Positions 24,122-33,826 of a DNA stretch of 35,397 nucleotides are shown here, piece by piece; the first letter of the stretch is position 1; each line of letters opens with the position of its first letter. The stretch spans positions 1 through 35,397 of the forward strand of contig JAUVKF010000037.1 of the NCBI GenBank assembly GCA_030596395.1, in the 5' to 3' direction. The notes under the pieces were generated by a model. The model made no database searches. It saw only the letters and a program-made list of their open reading frames with translations, and had not been told where the DNA came from. The translations under genes were made by a program, and so were the position numbers. This DNA comes from Chlorobiota bacterium (GTDB lineage Bacteria; Bacteroidota; Bacteroidia; Bacteroidales; F082).

Positions 24122-27040
24122 ATGGCCGTAACAAACAGACCAGTCAGGTTAAGTAAAGCCGCAAGGGAATTCAATATCAGTTTGGATACTATTGTTGAAT
24201 TCCTTTCGGAAAAAGGGTTTACGGTTGAACGAAAGCCCAACTCAAAACTGGACGCTGAAATGTACAGTTTACTGGCTAATACATTCCAGGAAGAGAAGCA
24301 TGTGAAGGAAGCGTCACAGCAGATGGGTCTGGAGTACGTTGGCAAAGAAACAATCTCGATTGAAGACATCAAAACGGATGGAAACAAAAAACCTGTTGAT
24401 GATTTTTTTGCTGATGAGGTTTATATTACCGATACCGGTATTGGTTTTAAAGATGATGTATCAGCATCAAAAAAGAAAGTTGAAAAAGTAGCTGAAACGC
24501 CTGAACCTGAAGAGAAAGTTGAAGAAACTGAAGTTAAAGAAAAAAAGGTGAAGGCCAAGGCAGAGGTAAAGGCGAAGGACGAAGAGAAAGAAGAAACAAA
24601 GACGGAAGCCGCGGAAAAGACAGAGGAAGAAAAGCCGGCCGAAGAAAGCGGTCCAAAAGTAGTTGGCAAAGTTGACCTTGATAGCTTAAATCAGAAAACA
24701 CGTCCGAGAAAGCTTACCAAAGAAGAGAAACAGAAGAAAGCTGAAGAAAAGCGCAAACCGGCTAAACCAAAAAAGGCTGATGAAAAGAAGAAGAAAGAAG
24801 CCGAAGAAAAAGTTGAAAAAGTAGCCGAGGAAGAGACTGTAAAAGAAGTTGTTGAAGAAAAAGAAGCTGTAAAACAAAAGCAAGAGGAAAAAGACAATTT
24901 TATTCCAACGAAATTTAAAAAACTCTCCGGGCCGAAAGTAGTTGACAAAATTGAACTGCCTGCCAAACCAAAACCTGCTGCCAGGAAAAAACCAGTGGCT
25001 TCATCATCAGATGATCAGATTGGACAGAAAAAGAAAAAACGAAGGAGAATAAAATCTGGCGGACCAGCCCAGGCTGTGAGCGCTCAAAAACAGAAAGACA
25101 GCAGACGAAGAGGAAAGAAAAGAGAACAAAAACCTGAACCTTCTCAAGAAGAAATTCAGAAACAAATAAAAGAAACACTCGCCAGGCTGGCGCCTTCCGG
25201 GAAATCAAAAGCATCAAAATACAGAAGACAAAAAAGAGACCAGGTTTCACAGACGATGCAAGAAGAGGCGCAGCGTCAGGAAGAAGAAAAATCAATACTT
25301 AAAGTCACAGAGTTTGTTACTGCAAATGAACTTTCCTCGATGATGAATGTTAGTGTAAACGACATCATCAAAGCCTGTATGCAATTGGGGTTGTTTGTCT
25401 CGATCAACCAGCGCCTTGATGCGGAAACAATATCATTGGTTGCAGAAGAATTTGGCTATCCGGTTTCGTTTGTCGGCATAGATGATACCGACACCCTCGA
25501 AGTTATAGAAGAAGAGGATAATCCGGCTGACCTTGAACCACGTGCTCCAATCGTAACCGTAATGGGGCATGTTGACCACGGTAAAACAAAACTGCTTGAC
25601 TACATCCGCAAAGCAAACGTTGTAGCAGGTGAGGCCGGTGGAATTACCCAGCATATTGGAGCTTACGAGGTAACAACCGAAGGTGGTAACAAAATAGCGT
25701 TCCTTGATACGCCCGGTCACGAAGCCTTTACAGCCATGCGTGCAAGGGGGGCAAAAGTCACTGATATAGCAATTATTGTAATTGCCGCCGATGATAGTGT
25801 TATGCCTCAAACAAAAGAGGCAATAAATCATGCGCAAGCTGCAGATGTGCCTATTGTTTTTGCTTTTAATAAAATGGACAAAACTGGCGTCAGTTCTGAT
25901 AAGATCAAAGAACAGCTTTCACAAATGGATATTCTTGTTGAAGATTGGGGTGGAAAATACCAGTCGCAGGAAATTTCTGCAATTACCGGAATGGGAATTA
26001 GCGATCTTTTGGAGAAAGTATTACTTGAGGCAGAAATGCTTGATCTTAAGGCAAATCCAAACAAACCTGCCAGAGGGACTGTTATTGAAGCAACACTCGA
26101 CAAAGGACGTGGATATGTAACCACGGTTCTTGTTCAGGATGGTAGTTTAATGAAAGGTGACATCATGCTTGCCGGGCCGATTTTCGGCAAGATAAAAGCC
26201 ATGTTCAACGAAAGAAACAAGACCCTTGAAGAAGCTGGTCCGGCGACTCCCGTAGTTCTGCTTGGCTTGAGTGCAGCTCCACAGGCCGGCGACTTTTTTA
26301 ACGTGATCAACGACGAAAAAGAAGCCAAAAATCTTGCGAACAAGAGGCAGCAACTTTTACGTGAACAAAACCTCAGGACGCAAAAACATATTACGCTTGA
26401 TGAAATCGGCAGACGTATTGCGATTGGTGATTTTAAAGAGTTGAATATCATTGTGAAAGGTGATGTTGATGGTTCTGTTGAAGCGCTTTCGGACGAATTG
26501 CTCAAGCTTTCTACCGAAGAGGTTCAGGTTAATGTGATCCACAAAGCTGTTGGAGCAATAACCGAAACTGATGTAGTTCTTGCTTCAGCATCCGATGCAA
26601 TCATCATTGGATTCCAGGTTCGTCCAACTCCACAAGCTCGAAAATTTGCTGAAAAAGAGCAGATTGACATTCGCTTGTATTCAATCATCTACAAGGCTAC
26701 TGAAGAAATCAAGGATGCTGTTAAAGGTATGCTCGCCCCGAAAATGGAAGAGAAAATTACCTGTAACATTGAAGTGAGGGAAACCTTCAAGATTACCAAA
26801 GTGGGCACCATTGCCGGTTGTTACGTATTGGATGGCAAGATCAACCGAAACAGCAATGTCCGCCTGATCAGGGATGGCATTGTGGTATATACGGGTAAAC
26901 TTGGATCACTGAAACGTTTCAAAGACGATGTAAAAGAAGTTGCTTCCGGTTATGAGTGTGGCCTGAACATTGAAAACTTCAACGACATTAAAGTTGGCGA
27001 CATTGTTGAAGCCTACGAAGAGGTGGAAGTAAGCAGATAA
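24122..27040 (+). CDS. infB: translation initiation factor IF-2
   Basis: 972 residues. IF-2 is the GTPase that brings initiator tRNA to the 30S subunit and promotes subunit joining. It has an N-terminal IF2_N domain ([20 protein letters not shown]), then a ~250-residue Lys/Glu/Ala-rich low-complexity linker (~110-380), a second IF2_N-like segment ([20 protein letters not shown]), and the G domain from ~475 with [18 protein letters not shown] (G1; Lys in place of the usual Ser after GKT), [12 protein letters not shown] (G2), [19 protein letters not shown] (G3) and FAFNKMDK (G4). Domains II-IV follow, with [15 protein letters not shown] and the C-terminal initiator-tRNA binding domain. The length fits the phylum. 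Its 3' end is only 10 bases from the convergent ChaN gene, so its terminator must lie inside that gene. Confidence 0.97.
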   Translation: MAVTNRPVRLSKAAREFNISLDTIVEFLSEKGFTVERKPNSKLDAEMYSLLANTFQEEKHVKEASQQMGLEYVGKETISIEDIKTDGNKKPVDDFFADEVYITDTGIGFKDDVSASKKKVEKVAETPEPEEKVEETEVKEKKVKAKAEVKAKDEEKEETKTEAAEKTEEEKPAEESGPKVVGKVDLDSLNQKTRPRKLTKEEKQKKAEEKRKPAKPKKADEKKKKEAEEKVEKVAEEETVKEVVEEKEAVKQKQEEKDNFIPTKFKKLSGPKVVDKIELPAKPKPAARKKPVASSSDDQIGQKKKKRRRIKSGGPAQAVSAQKQKDSRRRGKKREQKPEPSQEEIQKQIKETLARLAPSGKSKASKYRRQKRDQVSQTMQEEAQRQEEEKSILKVTEFVTANELSSMMNVSVNDIIKACMQLGLFVSINQRLDAETISLVAEEFGYPVSFVGIDDTDTLEVIEEEDNPADLEPRAPIVTVMGHVDHGKTKLLDYIRKANVVAGEAGGITQHIGAYEVTTEGGNKIAFLDTPGHEAFTAMRARGAKVTDIAIIVIAADDSVMPQTKEAINHAQAADVPIVFAFNKMDKTGVSSDKIKEQLSQMDILVEDWGGKYQSQEISAITGMGISDLLEKVLLEAEMLDLKANPNKPARGTVIEATLDKGRGYVTTVLVQDGSLMKGDIMLAGPIFGKIKAMFNERNKTLEEAGPATPVVLLGLSAAPQAGDFFNVINDEKEAKNLANKRQQLLREQNLRTQKHITLDEIGRRIAIGDFKELNIIVKGDVDGSVEALSDELLKLSTEEVQVNVIHKAVGAITETDVVLASASDAIIIGFQVRPTPQARKFAEKEQIDIRLYSIIYKATEEIKDAVKGMLAPKMEEKITCNIEVRETFKITKVGTIAGCYVLDGKINRNSNVRLIRDGIVVYTGKLGSLKRFKDDVKEVASGYECGLNIENFNDIKVGDIVEAYEEVEVSR

Positions 27041-27050
27041 GGTTTCTTCT

Positions 27051-27908
27051 TTAATGTGTCTTCGTCATATCGCTGTCAATAACAAGCACAAAATTTCCTA
27101 AACCCAGGTTTTCTTCATCCAGTTCATCCAGGCCTGCCTGCTCAACTGAAGCAATTGTAACAATCTTCAATCCGGGTTTGTATTTGTTCAAATACCAGAG
27201 TATTCCTTCAAAATTATCGGAATGATAAGTACCGTTGTAATGGATAAACAGTTGGCCCTCACCTGCATAACCGGCAATAGAAAATGCCATGGTAGCGTCT
27301 TTTATAGCCTGCGCCCTTGGCAGGTTCACCCCTCCATGTCCGCCCATCATACCGTACATATTTTTATAACACGCTACGGTTGAGTCGTATTCAATCGGTA
27401 AAGGGGCAATATAACTCCTGGCTTCCGGGCTTAGATCTTCGAGTGTTTCAAGTCCTTTTTTAAACACTACAGAAGCGTACCTGCGTGGGATGTTCGTTGC
27501 TATAAACCTTAAATTACTGTCTTTTGCAAACTCAACCAGGGGAGCATAATCAGTTTTATAGTTTGGCCACAACCGTGCTTCTTTTTTATAGCTCTTATCG
27601 CTAACAGATCCCTCCAGATATTCATTTAAAATCAGCTGGTTGTCTTTTTCAAACATTTCTGCTCCCAGGATCAGATCGCCATTTTTCAGTATGTAAAGAT
27701 CTTTGGTTAATTCCAGTTGAAGCCAATGACAAACCGGGTTGTTGTGTTGCTCGCCGAAAAATACAACATCTGCATCCTCCATCGCTTTAAGCATTTTTTC
27801 ATACTTAACTTTTTTTCCCTCAGTATCGAAGATCCGGTACGCGGGTTTGTCATTTTTAAAACCGGCGATTACAACAAAAACGGCGATAATCAGCACTAAC
27901 TTCTTCAT
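27051..27908 (-). CDS. ChaN-family protein, paralogue 2
   Basis: 285 residues, the same family as the gene at 16832. Signal sequence MKKLVLIIAVFVVIAGF, again without a lipobox Cys. Shared marks: KPAYRIFDTEGKKVKYEKML, FFGEQHNNPVCHWLQLEL (Gly52-Glu53-x-His55), LILGAEMFEKDNQLILNEYL, FIATNIPRRYASVVFKKG and HYNGTYHSDNFEGILWYL. The two copies line up over their full length with many substitutions, so this is an old duplication. It starts 1 base after the cytidine deaminase stop, implying co-transcription. Haem binding or a hydrolase-type role is possible by family; neither is shown by the sequence. Confidence 0.8.
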   Translation of the reverse strand: MKKLVLIIAVFVVIAGFKNDKPAYRIFDTEGKKVKYEKMLKAMEDADVVFFGEQHNNPVCHWLQLELTKDLYILKNGDLILGAEMFEKDNQLILNEYLEGSVSDKSYKKEARLWPNYKTDYAPLVEFAKDSNLRFIATNIPRRYASVVFKKGLETLEDLSPEARSYIAPLPIEYDSTVACYKNMYGMMGGHGGVNLPRAQAIKDATMAFSIAGYAGEGQLFIHYNGTYHSDNFEGILWYLNKYKPGLKIVTIASVEQAGLDELDEENLGLGNFVLVIDSDMTKTH

Positions 27909-27909
27909 C

Positions 27910-28413
27910 TTATTTTTTTGTTTTAGATCGTTTTAAATTTTCTTCTTTAAACATCAGGGGAAGCAGGTTGCTTATTCCGTTTACCACATAGATATCACCT
28001 CTTTGCCCCTTCATAATGATTCGTATTTCTCTGTTTTGTCTGCTCTCAACTTCGGCTATTACCTGTCGGCAAGCCCCGCAGGGTGTAACAGGATGGTTAA
28101 TGTCAAAGTTATCGGAACTGGCTGTTATGGCAATTGCATCAATCACTGAATCAGGATATTTCGATTTAGCATGAAACAAGGCAACTCTCTCGGCACAGAG
28201 GCCTGAGGGATAAGCAGCATTTTCCTGGTTACTTCCCGAAATCAGTTTACCATTATTTAATAAAACAGAAGCGCCAACTTTGAATTCGGAGTAAGGCGCA
28301 TAAGCATTACACAAAGCTTTCTCGGCTTTTTTTATTAAAACCCTGTCCGATTCCCTGAGATTTTCATCAGTTTGATATTCTTCATACTGAATCTGAATAT
28401 TCCTGACTTTCAT
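27910..28413 (-). CDS. cdd: cytidine deaminase
   Basis: 167 residues. It deaminates cytidine and deoxycytidine to uridine and deoxyuridine in pyrimidine salvage. The zinc site is complete: C73-A74-E75 (GLCAERVALF, Glu75 the proton shuttle) and PCGACRQV with C112 and C115. The substrate-side motif NAYAPYSEFKVGASVLL near residue 36 is typical. Length is slightly above the ~135 residues of the tetrameric type, with an N-terminal extension of about 20 residues before RESDRVLIKKAEKAL. It is followed after one base by the ChaN paralogue, an unusual neighbour for a salvage enzyme, so the pairing may be chance. Confidence 0.93.
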   Translation of the reverse strand: MKVRNIQIQYEEYQTDENLRESDRVLIKKAEKALCNAYAPYSEFKVGASVLLNNGKLISGSNQENAAYPSGLCAERVALFHAKSKYPDSVIDAIAITASSDNFDINHPVTPCGACRQVIAEVESRQNREIRIIMKGQRGDIYVVNGISNLLPLMFKEENLKRSKTKK

Positions 28414-28663
28414 AAGGCAATGATTTATTAATGCGAATCAAGGGATAAATATAACTCATTTATGAATGTCTGTGATTTGTGGATATTTATCATGTTACTG
28501 TTATAATAAGAGAGCCAAGAATCAAGACCTAAGACACAAGATGTCCAGAATCCAGTATCTATAATCCATTAACATATAACATTATGATTGTCTGGCTTAA
28601 AAAATAACTTTTCATTTACATTCCCAACTTTTGATTGATGTTATCAGTTAGTATAGAAAATAT
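28414..28663. other. intergenic region with phylum-typical repeats
   Basis: 250 bases between the O-antigen-ligase-like gene and cdd, both minus strand. It contains degenerate GAATCAAGACCTAAGACACAAG-type runs (28510-28560), common between genes in Bacteroidota. No gene is seen; a promoter for cdd is expected near 28440 but I could not define it. Confidence 0.4.
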
Positions 28664-30328
28664 TTAGTTTCGTGCATTCTTCTTCTCTTTCCCAAAAAGG
28701 AGAAGAGAATAAAAAAAGGCAAATAATGTAACGCCCGCCTGAGTTTCCAACGTATCGTCAGATAACATCGACCATGTAATTACTAGAAAAAAAGTGACGA
28801 AAAAATAATCAGAAAACCGGCCAAGTTTAAACGGGGGATATATTAGCGCAAAAATGAACCACAAAAATCCAAATACACCGAAGGTGATAAAAACAGCAAA
28901 ATACTGGTTGTGGGCATGGTACATATATTGGGTCCTTAGTCCCGACTTCATTTCTTTATATTGTGCGATCATTACGTTTTCGATGTCGCCTGTACCAACC
29001 CCTATCCAAAAATGCTTTTTGATCAACTTTAATGATGCTTTTGAGTATTCAATCCGCTGCATAACCGAACTACCACTTGGGTCTCCTGTTTTCTTATACA
29101 CTTCGTAGCCCATTAATATTTTTAGTATTCGCATCCGAATTCCAGGGGTGTGTACATAGTTATAATTCGCAACTCCCAGTTCAATTAAATGAATATCCTT
29201 ATCGGTCAACGCATTCACACCTGCTTCATCTTTTCGCAAATCTTTCGAAGTTAAATATCTGATTAAAGTTTCCTTAAGTTCATGCTTACCATCCGGAGAT
29301 GTTTTATAATCAATTGAACTTCGCTTATTCCAGGCACTTTGCATTTCATCCTCACATAAATACAGACCCACATAACGACTGTTCTCAATTCCCCTGATAA
29401 TTGTATCATGCCTGTAAGGATTACCTGCTGCAGTTAGTAGTTCTAATTGAGCAGTATTGACCTTTGGGGCAGTTGATGCTTTTTCAATCGTATTCATAAT
29501 ATACCATGTTAATCCAATGGGGATAGCAAAAACGAGGAATAAAACGGCAATTTTAACAATCCGGTTACGGATTTGAAACAACTGGTATATAAGGAACAAC
29601 AAACTGATCAGGATAATGATGCTTAGGCTGGTAACCGATTCAAGTAGAACAAGATAACTGAAAAACCAGATAGCAATACAGGTCAAAATAATTTTTTGCC
29701 ATGTCTTGAACCAGTTATCAAATACTACAAAATAGATCAGGGTAAAAAAAGCAAAACTTACATTGAGCCCAAATCGAATTGGACCAATATAGGGGGATGT
29801 AAAACGGATATCGGTAAATTCACCCTTTAGGATCAATCCAAAACTTATTAAAGTTCCAACCGTTACAGCCGCAATATAAAACAGCATTAAAATTCTAAAC
29901 CGATGATAATTAACTTTTTCCATTGTTGAGATTACAACAGGAAACAACAGCAATGGTAATTTGATCCGCAAATCCTTGAGCGCATAATCAAAATCTGATG
30001 AATGTACCAAACCAATAATATGGATCAGATAAACTGAAGCGAATATAACTGCCGCTTTGTTGGCAAAAAACAGCTTAAACTTATCGACGAAGTTCGTGGC
30101 CAGTAGAGTGACTAAATAACCCAGCAAATGATATATTCCGGCAAAAAAGCCTCCCAATTTAAAAAACCTGTAAGCAATTGTAAATGAGAAACCCGACCAA
30201 AGCCACATGGCCAGTAACCCGAACTCGGTCACACTCATGGCAAACTTTGACAATGGCAGGCTTATGGCAATAAGCACCAGGGAAATAAAGTAGGCCCAGG
30301 AATGAATATTAATACTGGATTTCACCAT
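28664..30328 (-). CDS. O-antigen ligase family membrane protein
   Basis: 554 residues with about 12 hydrophobic segments and one large periplasmic loop (~275-415). The C-terminal third holds the Wzy_C/WaaL-type signature: HFWIGVGTGDIENVM before YMYHAHNQYFAVFITFGVFG, where His-Ala-His-Asn-Gln is the usual catalytic-loop motif. Proteins of this kind attach O-antigen to lipid A-core, polymerise glycans, or in some cases glycosylate pilins. The target here is unknown. It ends 5' close (10 bases) to the S41 protease, so it is likely in the same operon as rnpA, yidD and the protease, an uncommon grouping. Confidence 0.75.
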   Translation of the reverse strand: MVKSSINIHSWAYFISLVLIAISLPLSKFAMSVTEFGLLAMWLWSGFSFTIAYRFFKLGGFFAGIYHLLGYLVTLLATNFVDKFKLFFANKAAVIFASVYLIHIIGLVHSSDFDYALKDLRIKLPLLLFPVVISTMEKVNYHRFRILMLFYIAAVTVGTLISFGLILKGEFTDIRFTSPYIGPIRFGLNVSFAFFTLIYFVVFDNWFKTWQKIILTCIAIWFFSYLVLLESVTSLSIIILISLLFLIYQLFQIRNRIVKIAVLFLVFAIPIGLTWYIMNTIEKASTAPKVNTAQLELLTAAGNPYRHDTIIRGIENSRYVGLYLCEDEMQSAWNKRSSIDYKTSPDGKHELKETLIRYLTSKDLRKDEAGVNALTDKDIHLIELGVANYNYVHTPGIRMRILKILMGYEVYKKTGDPSGSSVMQRIEYSKASLKLIKKHFWIGVGTGDIENVMIAQYKEMKSGLRTQYMYHAHNQYFAVFITFGVFGFLWFIFALIYPPFKLGRFSDYFFVTFFLVITWSMLSDDTLETQAGVTLFAFFYSLLLFGKEKKNARN

Positions 30329-30338
30329 TTATGATTAA

Positions 30339-32015
30339 CTATTCGTTTTCCTGTTTATTATTATCCGTATAAGTACCATTCAGAATCGACTGATATAGCG
30401 CTTTATCAGTTAGTATATCAATTGCTCTTTCAATATCATTATCATTTTCGAGCGTGGCGATCACTTTTCCTTTTTGATAGTAGTATCGTGAGACGATTTC
30501 GAATTTAATGAGTTCTTCAATCTCACTGCGATGATTTTCGATATCGTTTAGTTTATCTTTTCTAACACCCATTTCCAGGCTGTCAATAATCGGGTCAACG
30601 CTGGCCAGATAACCTTCTCTTTCTGCACTGTTCCTTATTCTTTCGATCAGGTTTTCCGTCTCAGTTAAATAATCAAAATCCTGTCCCGCAACATACAATT
30701 TGAAATTTCCGTAAGTGATGTCATCAATCTTAAAATCTGCAGGTTCAGCAATAGTTGGGTGATCCAGGACAAAATCATTGGCAAAATTGAAAATATAATT
30801 TTGTGCGAAAAGATCACCTGTAATCTGACTGAATTGCCTTGATTCAACATCAATATCGGGAACTATTCCACCTCCATCATAAACCGACCGGCCTCCCGCC
30901 GTTTTAAATTCCGAAACCAGGGAATCAGGAATTTTATCAGGCCGTCCGTTATTGTTTTCATCAAAATAATCAATGGCCTGGATACAGCGTCCGCTGGGTA
31001 TGTAGTATTTGGCTATTGTCATTTTCATCCGTGCATTGTAAGGCAGGGATACAATATTTTGCACAAGGCCTTTACCAAAAGTTCGTTCACCGATAACCAC
31101 ACCCCTGTCAAGGTCCTGGATTGCCCCGGCCACAATCTCAGAGGCTGATGCACTGTTTTGATTTACGAGGACAACCAGTGGAATTTTTGTATCTACTGCT
31201 GAGTAGCGGGTACGGTGTACGTGGACATTTTCGGTGAGTTTTCCTTTGGTGGTAACTACCGTTTTCCCTTTTGGAACAAAAATATTTGAGATGTCAACAG
31301 CTTCCGAAAGGAGGCCTCCCCCATTTCCTCTCAGGTCAATAATTATACCTTTAAGATCATTATTTGATTTTAATTCGTTAAATGCTTTTTTAACCTCTGC
31401 GGCTGCATTTGGATTGAACTGAGTTAAAATGATATACCCTATGTTGTTTTCGAGCATTCCGTAATAAGGAATATTGGGAATCTTAACTTTTTCCCTGATC
31501 AATTCTACGTCTTGTTCGAGTGTGTCACCATAGTGCTGAATGGTAACGGTGAGGGCAGTGCCCGGAACGCCTTTCAACTTCTCACTAACCTGTGAGCTGT
31601 TTTTTTCTTTTGCTGATTCACCGTCAATAGCAATGATTTTATCGCCAGCTTTTAGCCCGGATTTTTGGGCAGGAAAGCCTTCGTAAGGTTCAGTAATAAC
31701 AACATAATCACCCTGACGCTGAATAAGGGCCCCGATTCCTCCATATTCGCCTTTTGTCATCAATTCAAAATCTTCCAACTGCGATTCGGGCACATAAACA
31801 GTGTAAGGGTCAAGCTCTGACAAGAGGGCATCAATTGCTGTTTTGTTTAATTCACCAGGTTTAATGTTGTCAGCATAATTCAGGTTTAACTGCCGAAAAA
31901 TATCAACATAGATTTCTACATTTTTCGATATTTCAAAATTGTTCTGGTCTTGGGCAGTCAGGCCAACAGAGCCAATGATTATTGTAATTAGTAAATTTAG
32001 TATTGTCTTTTTCAT
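30339..32015 (-). CDS. S41-family C-terminal processing peptidase
   Basis: 558 residues. Signal peptide MKKTILNLLITIIIGSVGLTAQ, an N-terminal domain (LNYADNIKPGELNKTAIDAL, LLSELDPYTVYVP), a PDZ domain (~90-175; GGIGALIQRQGDYVVITEP, GLKAGDKIIAIDGES), the protease core (IDLRGNGGGLLSEAVDIS), the catalytic Ser in NQNSASASEIVAGAIQ (near residue 288) and the general-base Lys in RTFGKGLVQ (near 313). A C-terminal helical extension of about 150 residues follows. It cleaves periplasmic or secreted proteins near the C-terminus. Substrates are not known from the sequence. It follows yidD by 20 bases and is likely part of an rnpA-yidD-protease-ligase operon. Confidence 0.92.
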   Translation of the reverse strand: MKKTILNLLITIIIGSVGLTAQDQNNFEISKNVEIYVDIFRQLNLNYADNIKPGELNKTAIDALLSELDPYTVYVPESQLEDFELMTKGEYGGIGALIQRQGDYVVITEPYEGFPAQKSGLKAGDKIIAIDGESAKEKNSSQVSEKLKGVPGTALTVTIQHYGDTLEQDVELIREKVKIPNIPYYGMLENNIGYIILTQFNPNAAAEVKKAFNELKSNNDLKGIIIDLRGNGGGLLSEAVDISNIFVPKGKTVVTTKGKLTENVHVHRTRYSAVDTKIPLVVLVNQNSASASEIVAGAIQDLDRGVVIGERTFGKGLVQNIVSLPYNARMKMTIAKYYIPSGRCIQAIDYFDENNNGRPDKIPDSLVSEFKTAGGRSVYDGGGIVPDIDVESRQFSQITGDLFAQNYIFNFANDFVLDHPTIAEPADFKIDDITYGNFKLYVAGQDFDYLTETENLIERIRNSAEREGYLASVDPIIDSLEMGVRKDKLNDIENHRSEIEELIKFEIVSRYYYQKGKVIATLENDNDIERAIDILTDKALYQSILNGTYTDNNKQENE

Positions 32016-32035
32016 TGTAATTTCTTATCTAAAGA

Positions 32036-32257
32036 TTATGGTACAGGGTCGTATCCACTCCCTCCCCATGGATTACAGGATGCAATACGTTTTACTGAGA
32101 ACCCTCCGCCTTTAAACGGGCCATGTTTTTTAATAGCTTCAATACTATAAACCGAACAGCTTGGTGTATAACGACATGACCTGCCTAAAAACGGTGATAG
32201 TGTATATTGATAAATTCGTATCAGTAAAATAAAGAAACTACCCAGCAGTTTGCTCAT
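32036..32257 (-). CDS. yidD: membrane protein insertion efficiency factor YidD
   Basis: 73 residues. YidD aids insertion of inner-membrane proteins by the YidC/Sec machinery at the membrane. Family motif visible: [31 protein letters not shown], then [17 protein letters not shown], including the conserved Cys residues. An amphipathic N-terminus ([16 protein letters not shown]) binds the membrane. It overlaps the 3' end of rnpA by 20 bases, the usual arrangement, so the two are translationally coupled. Confidence 0.95.
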   Translation of the reverse strand: MSKLLGSFFILLIRIYQYTLSPFLGRSCRYTPSCSVYSIEAIKKHGPFKGGGFSVKRIASCNPWGGSGYDPVP

Positions 32258-32630
32258 CCTGTTTAATTAAGCGCTGCAAAATTAGAATTATTTTCTTTTC
32301 TATTTCGGCATAGCTTAGGATTGTGCTTGCAGTGTAAATAAGTCCAATCAATAATTGTTTATCAGATGCAGAACGTTGATCATACAGATGGGTTTTATTT
32401 TTGCGATAGCTTTCGCGGATCAGTCTCTTCACTTTATTTCTATCAGTTGCTTTTTTGAAATTCCTTCTGGATACGGAAACGAGTACCTGAACAGGACTGG
32501 GGATATCAGATATTTGCTCTATATAAACAACTTTAAATGGATAACTAAAAAAAGATTTCCCTTCCTCAAATAGCTTGCTAATCAGCTTTTTACTATGCAA
32601 CCTCTCGCTTTTATTAAATGTTTGTTTCAC
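32238..32630 (-). CDS. rnpA: ribonuclease P protein component
   Basis: 130 residues. RnpA is the protein subunit that helps RNase P RNA cut the 5' leaders of pre-tRNAs, including the tRNA-Gln in this window. Marks: [20 protein letters not shown] at the N-terminus and the signature [20 protein letters not shown] (RNR motif) near residue 65. Length is normal. It is followed by yidD with a 20-base overlap. The rpmH gene that precedes rnpA in many bacteria is not upstream here; a DUF481 gene is. Confidence 0.95.
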   Translation of the reverse strand: MKQTFNKSERLHSKKLISKLFEEGKSFFSYPFKVVYIEQISDIPSPVQVLVSVSRRNFKKATDRNKVKRLIRESYRKNKTHLYDQRSASDKQLLIGLIYTASTILSYAEIEKKIILILQRLIKQDEQTAG

Positions 32631-32653
32631 CTAAACTGTTTGAATTAGGAAAG

Positions 32654-33688
32654 TTAATGAAAAGAATAGGTTATTTCAAGATTGATACCCCAGTCGTTGC
32701 TGGATGCATTAACAGACGGTGGTTTATTATCATACGTATAATAGATTTTAAACCCAATTTTCAGATCATTGCTAAAAATCCCGACTTTGGGATTTAAATT
32801 CAGGTTTGTCCTGTACCTGTTGGCTGTAGTAAAATAAGGAATAAATGTGATATCTGCATCGACCCATATTTTGGGCGTAGTGTATTTATATACTTTCCAG
32901 GCGATGGCCACCAGACCAACAATGTCATTTGTAATGCCTGAATCATCGTATGGAGTTTCACGCTGAACACTCACTCCGGCAGCGCCATAAAAGCGGTTCC
33001 ATTTATTATAAATAAAATCATATAATCCAACTACCGTAAAATCTAACCTGAGTTTTGTTCCCAACTCTGAGTTCTGGCTTAATCCCACCATCGTGCCCAA
33101 TGACCATTTATTTCTTAATTGGCGCTCCCAACCAAAATTACCATCCGCTTTGGTTGTCCGAATTGTATCCGACTGAATGGTGTTATAGTCGTCCCAGGAC
33201 AGGTCAAAACTGGATTTGCGTTTTCGATAATTTATATTTCCGGCAAATGAAATGGTTGCCAAATTACTTCCCTTCGTATAATTTAAACCCAAACTGAAAT
33301 TACCACTGGTACGCATCCAGAAGTTTCTTTTAATGGGATACACTTCTACGATTTCATCAATATTTATCAACTCCTTTCCATTGGCAATCACAACATTTAC
33401 TTTTCGGTCGAAACCTGATGTATCAAACGACCCAAAATAGATTAAACCGTTCTTCATCTTAACTTCGAATTGCTTGGAACTTTTTATTGTATTGATTTTT
33501 GGTTCTTCCATACTTATCGTACCCATGCCATCCATCTTCCAGGTAACAACACCGTAGTTTAGTTTTTTAAAATCACCGGTCATTACATTACCATTAATAT
33601 GATAGATGGTATCAATCTTCTGCCCCATCATCTGTATGCTCAGAATCAAGATAAAAGTGATGAGATAAAAGGCAGGTTTTACCTTCAT
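32654..33688 (-). CDS. DUF481 outer-membrane beta-barrel protein
   Basis: 344 residues. Signal peptide MKVKPAFYLITFILILSIQM, ending at MGQ. Residues ~25-110 form a small strand-rich domain with repeats of the type HINGNVMTGDFKKLNYGVVT and KNGLIYFGSFDTSG. The rest is a DUF481-type barrel: GNFSLGLNYTKGSNLATISF, FDLSWDDYNTIQS, WSLGTMVGLSQNSELG, and a final strand ending LEITYSFH with the C-terminal aromatic residue expected for BAM-assembled barrels. Probably an outer-membrane protein; cargo unknown. It precedes rnpA by 23 bases on the same strand and is divergent from the MFS gene. Confidence 0.8.
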   Translation of the reverse strand: MKVKPAFYLITFILILSIQMMGQKIDTIYHINGNVMTGDFKKLNYGVVTWKMDGMGTISMEEPKINTIKSSKQFEVKMKNGLIYFGSFDTSGFDRKVNVVIANGKELINIDEIVEVYPIKRNFWMRTSGNFSLGLNYTKGSNLATISFAGNINYRKRKSSFDLSWDDYNTIQSDTIRTTKADGNFGWERQLRNKWSLGTMVGLSQNSELGTKLRLDFTVVGLYDFIYNKWNRFYGAAGVSVQRETPYDDSGITNDIVGLVAIAWKVYKYTTPKIWVDADITFIPYFTTANRYRTNLNLNPKVGIFSNDLKIGFKIYYTYDNKPPSVNASSNDWGINLEITYSFH

Positions 33689-33720
33689 GAAATCGTTTTA
33701 AAACAGGGGTTTCAGAAAAG

Positions 33721-33728
33721 CAAAAATA
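33721..33728 (-). promoter_or_regulatory. possible -7 box of the DUF481 gene
   Basis: Minus-strand TATTTTTG matches TAnnTTTG, 32 bases upstream of the ATG at 33688. No TTG at the expected spacing; one box only. Confidence 0.35.
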
Positions 33729-33826
33729 CAATTTCCCTGTATTCAGTAATAATGCCCTGACATGCTCAATAACTACCGTAGCAATTAAGTTAATTTCTGT
33801 ACCTTTCGGCTCTTAAAACCATTAAT

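Noticed and set aside
24421-25295. Several long minus-strand frames across infB
   Set aside because: They arise from the GAA/AAA/AAG-rich linker, which reads as Phe/Ser/Leu runs on the other strand; IF-2 on the plus strand is certain.
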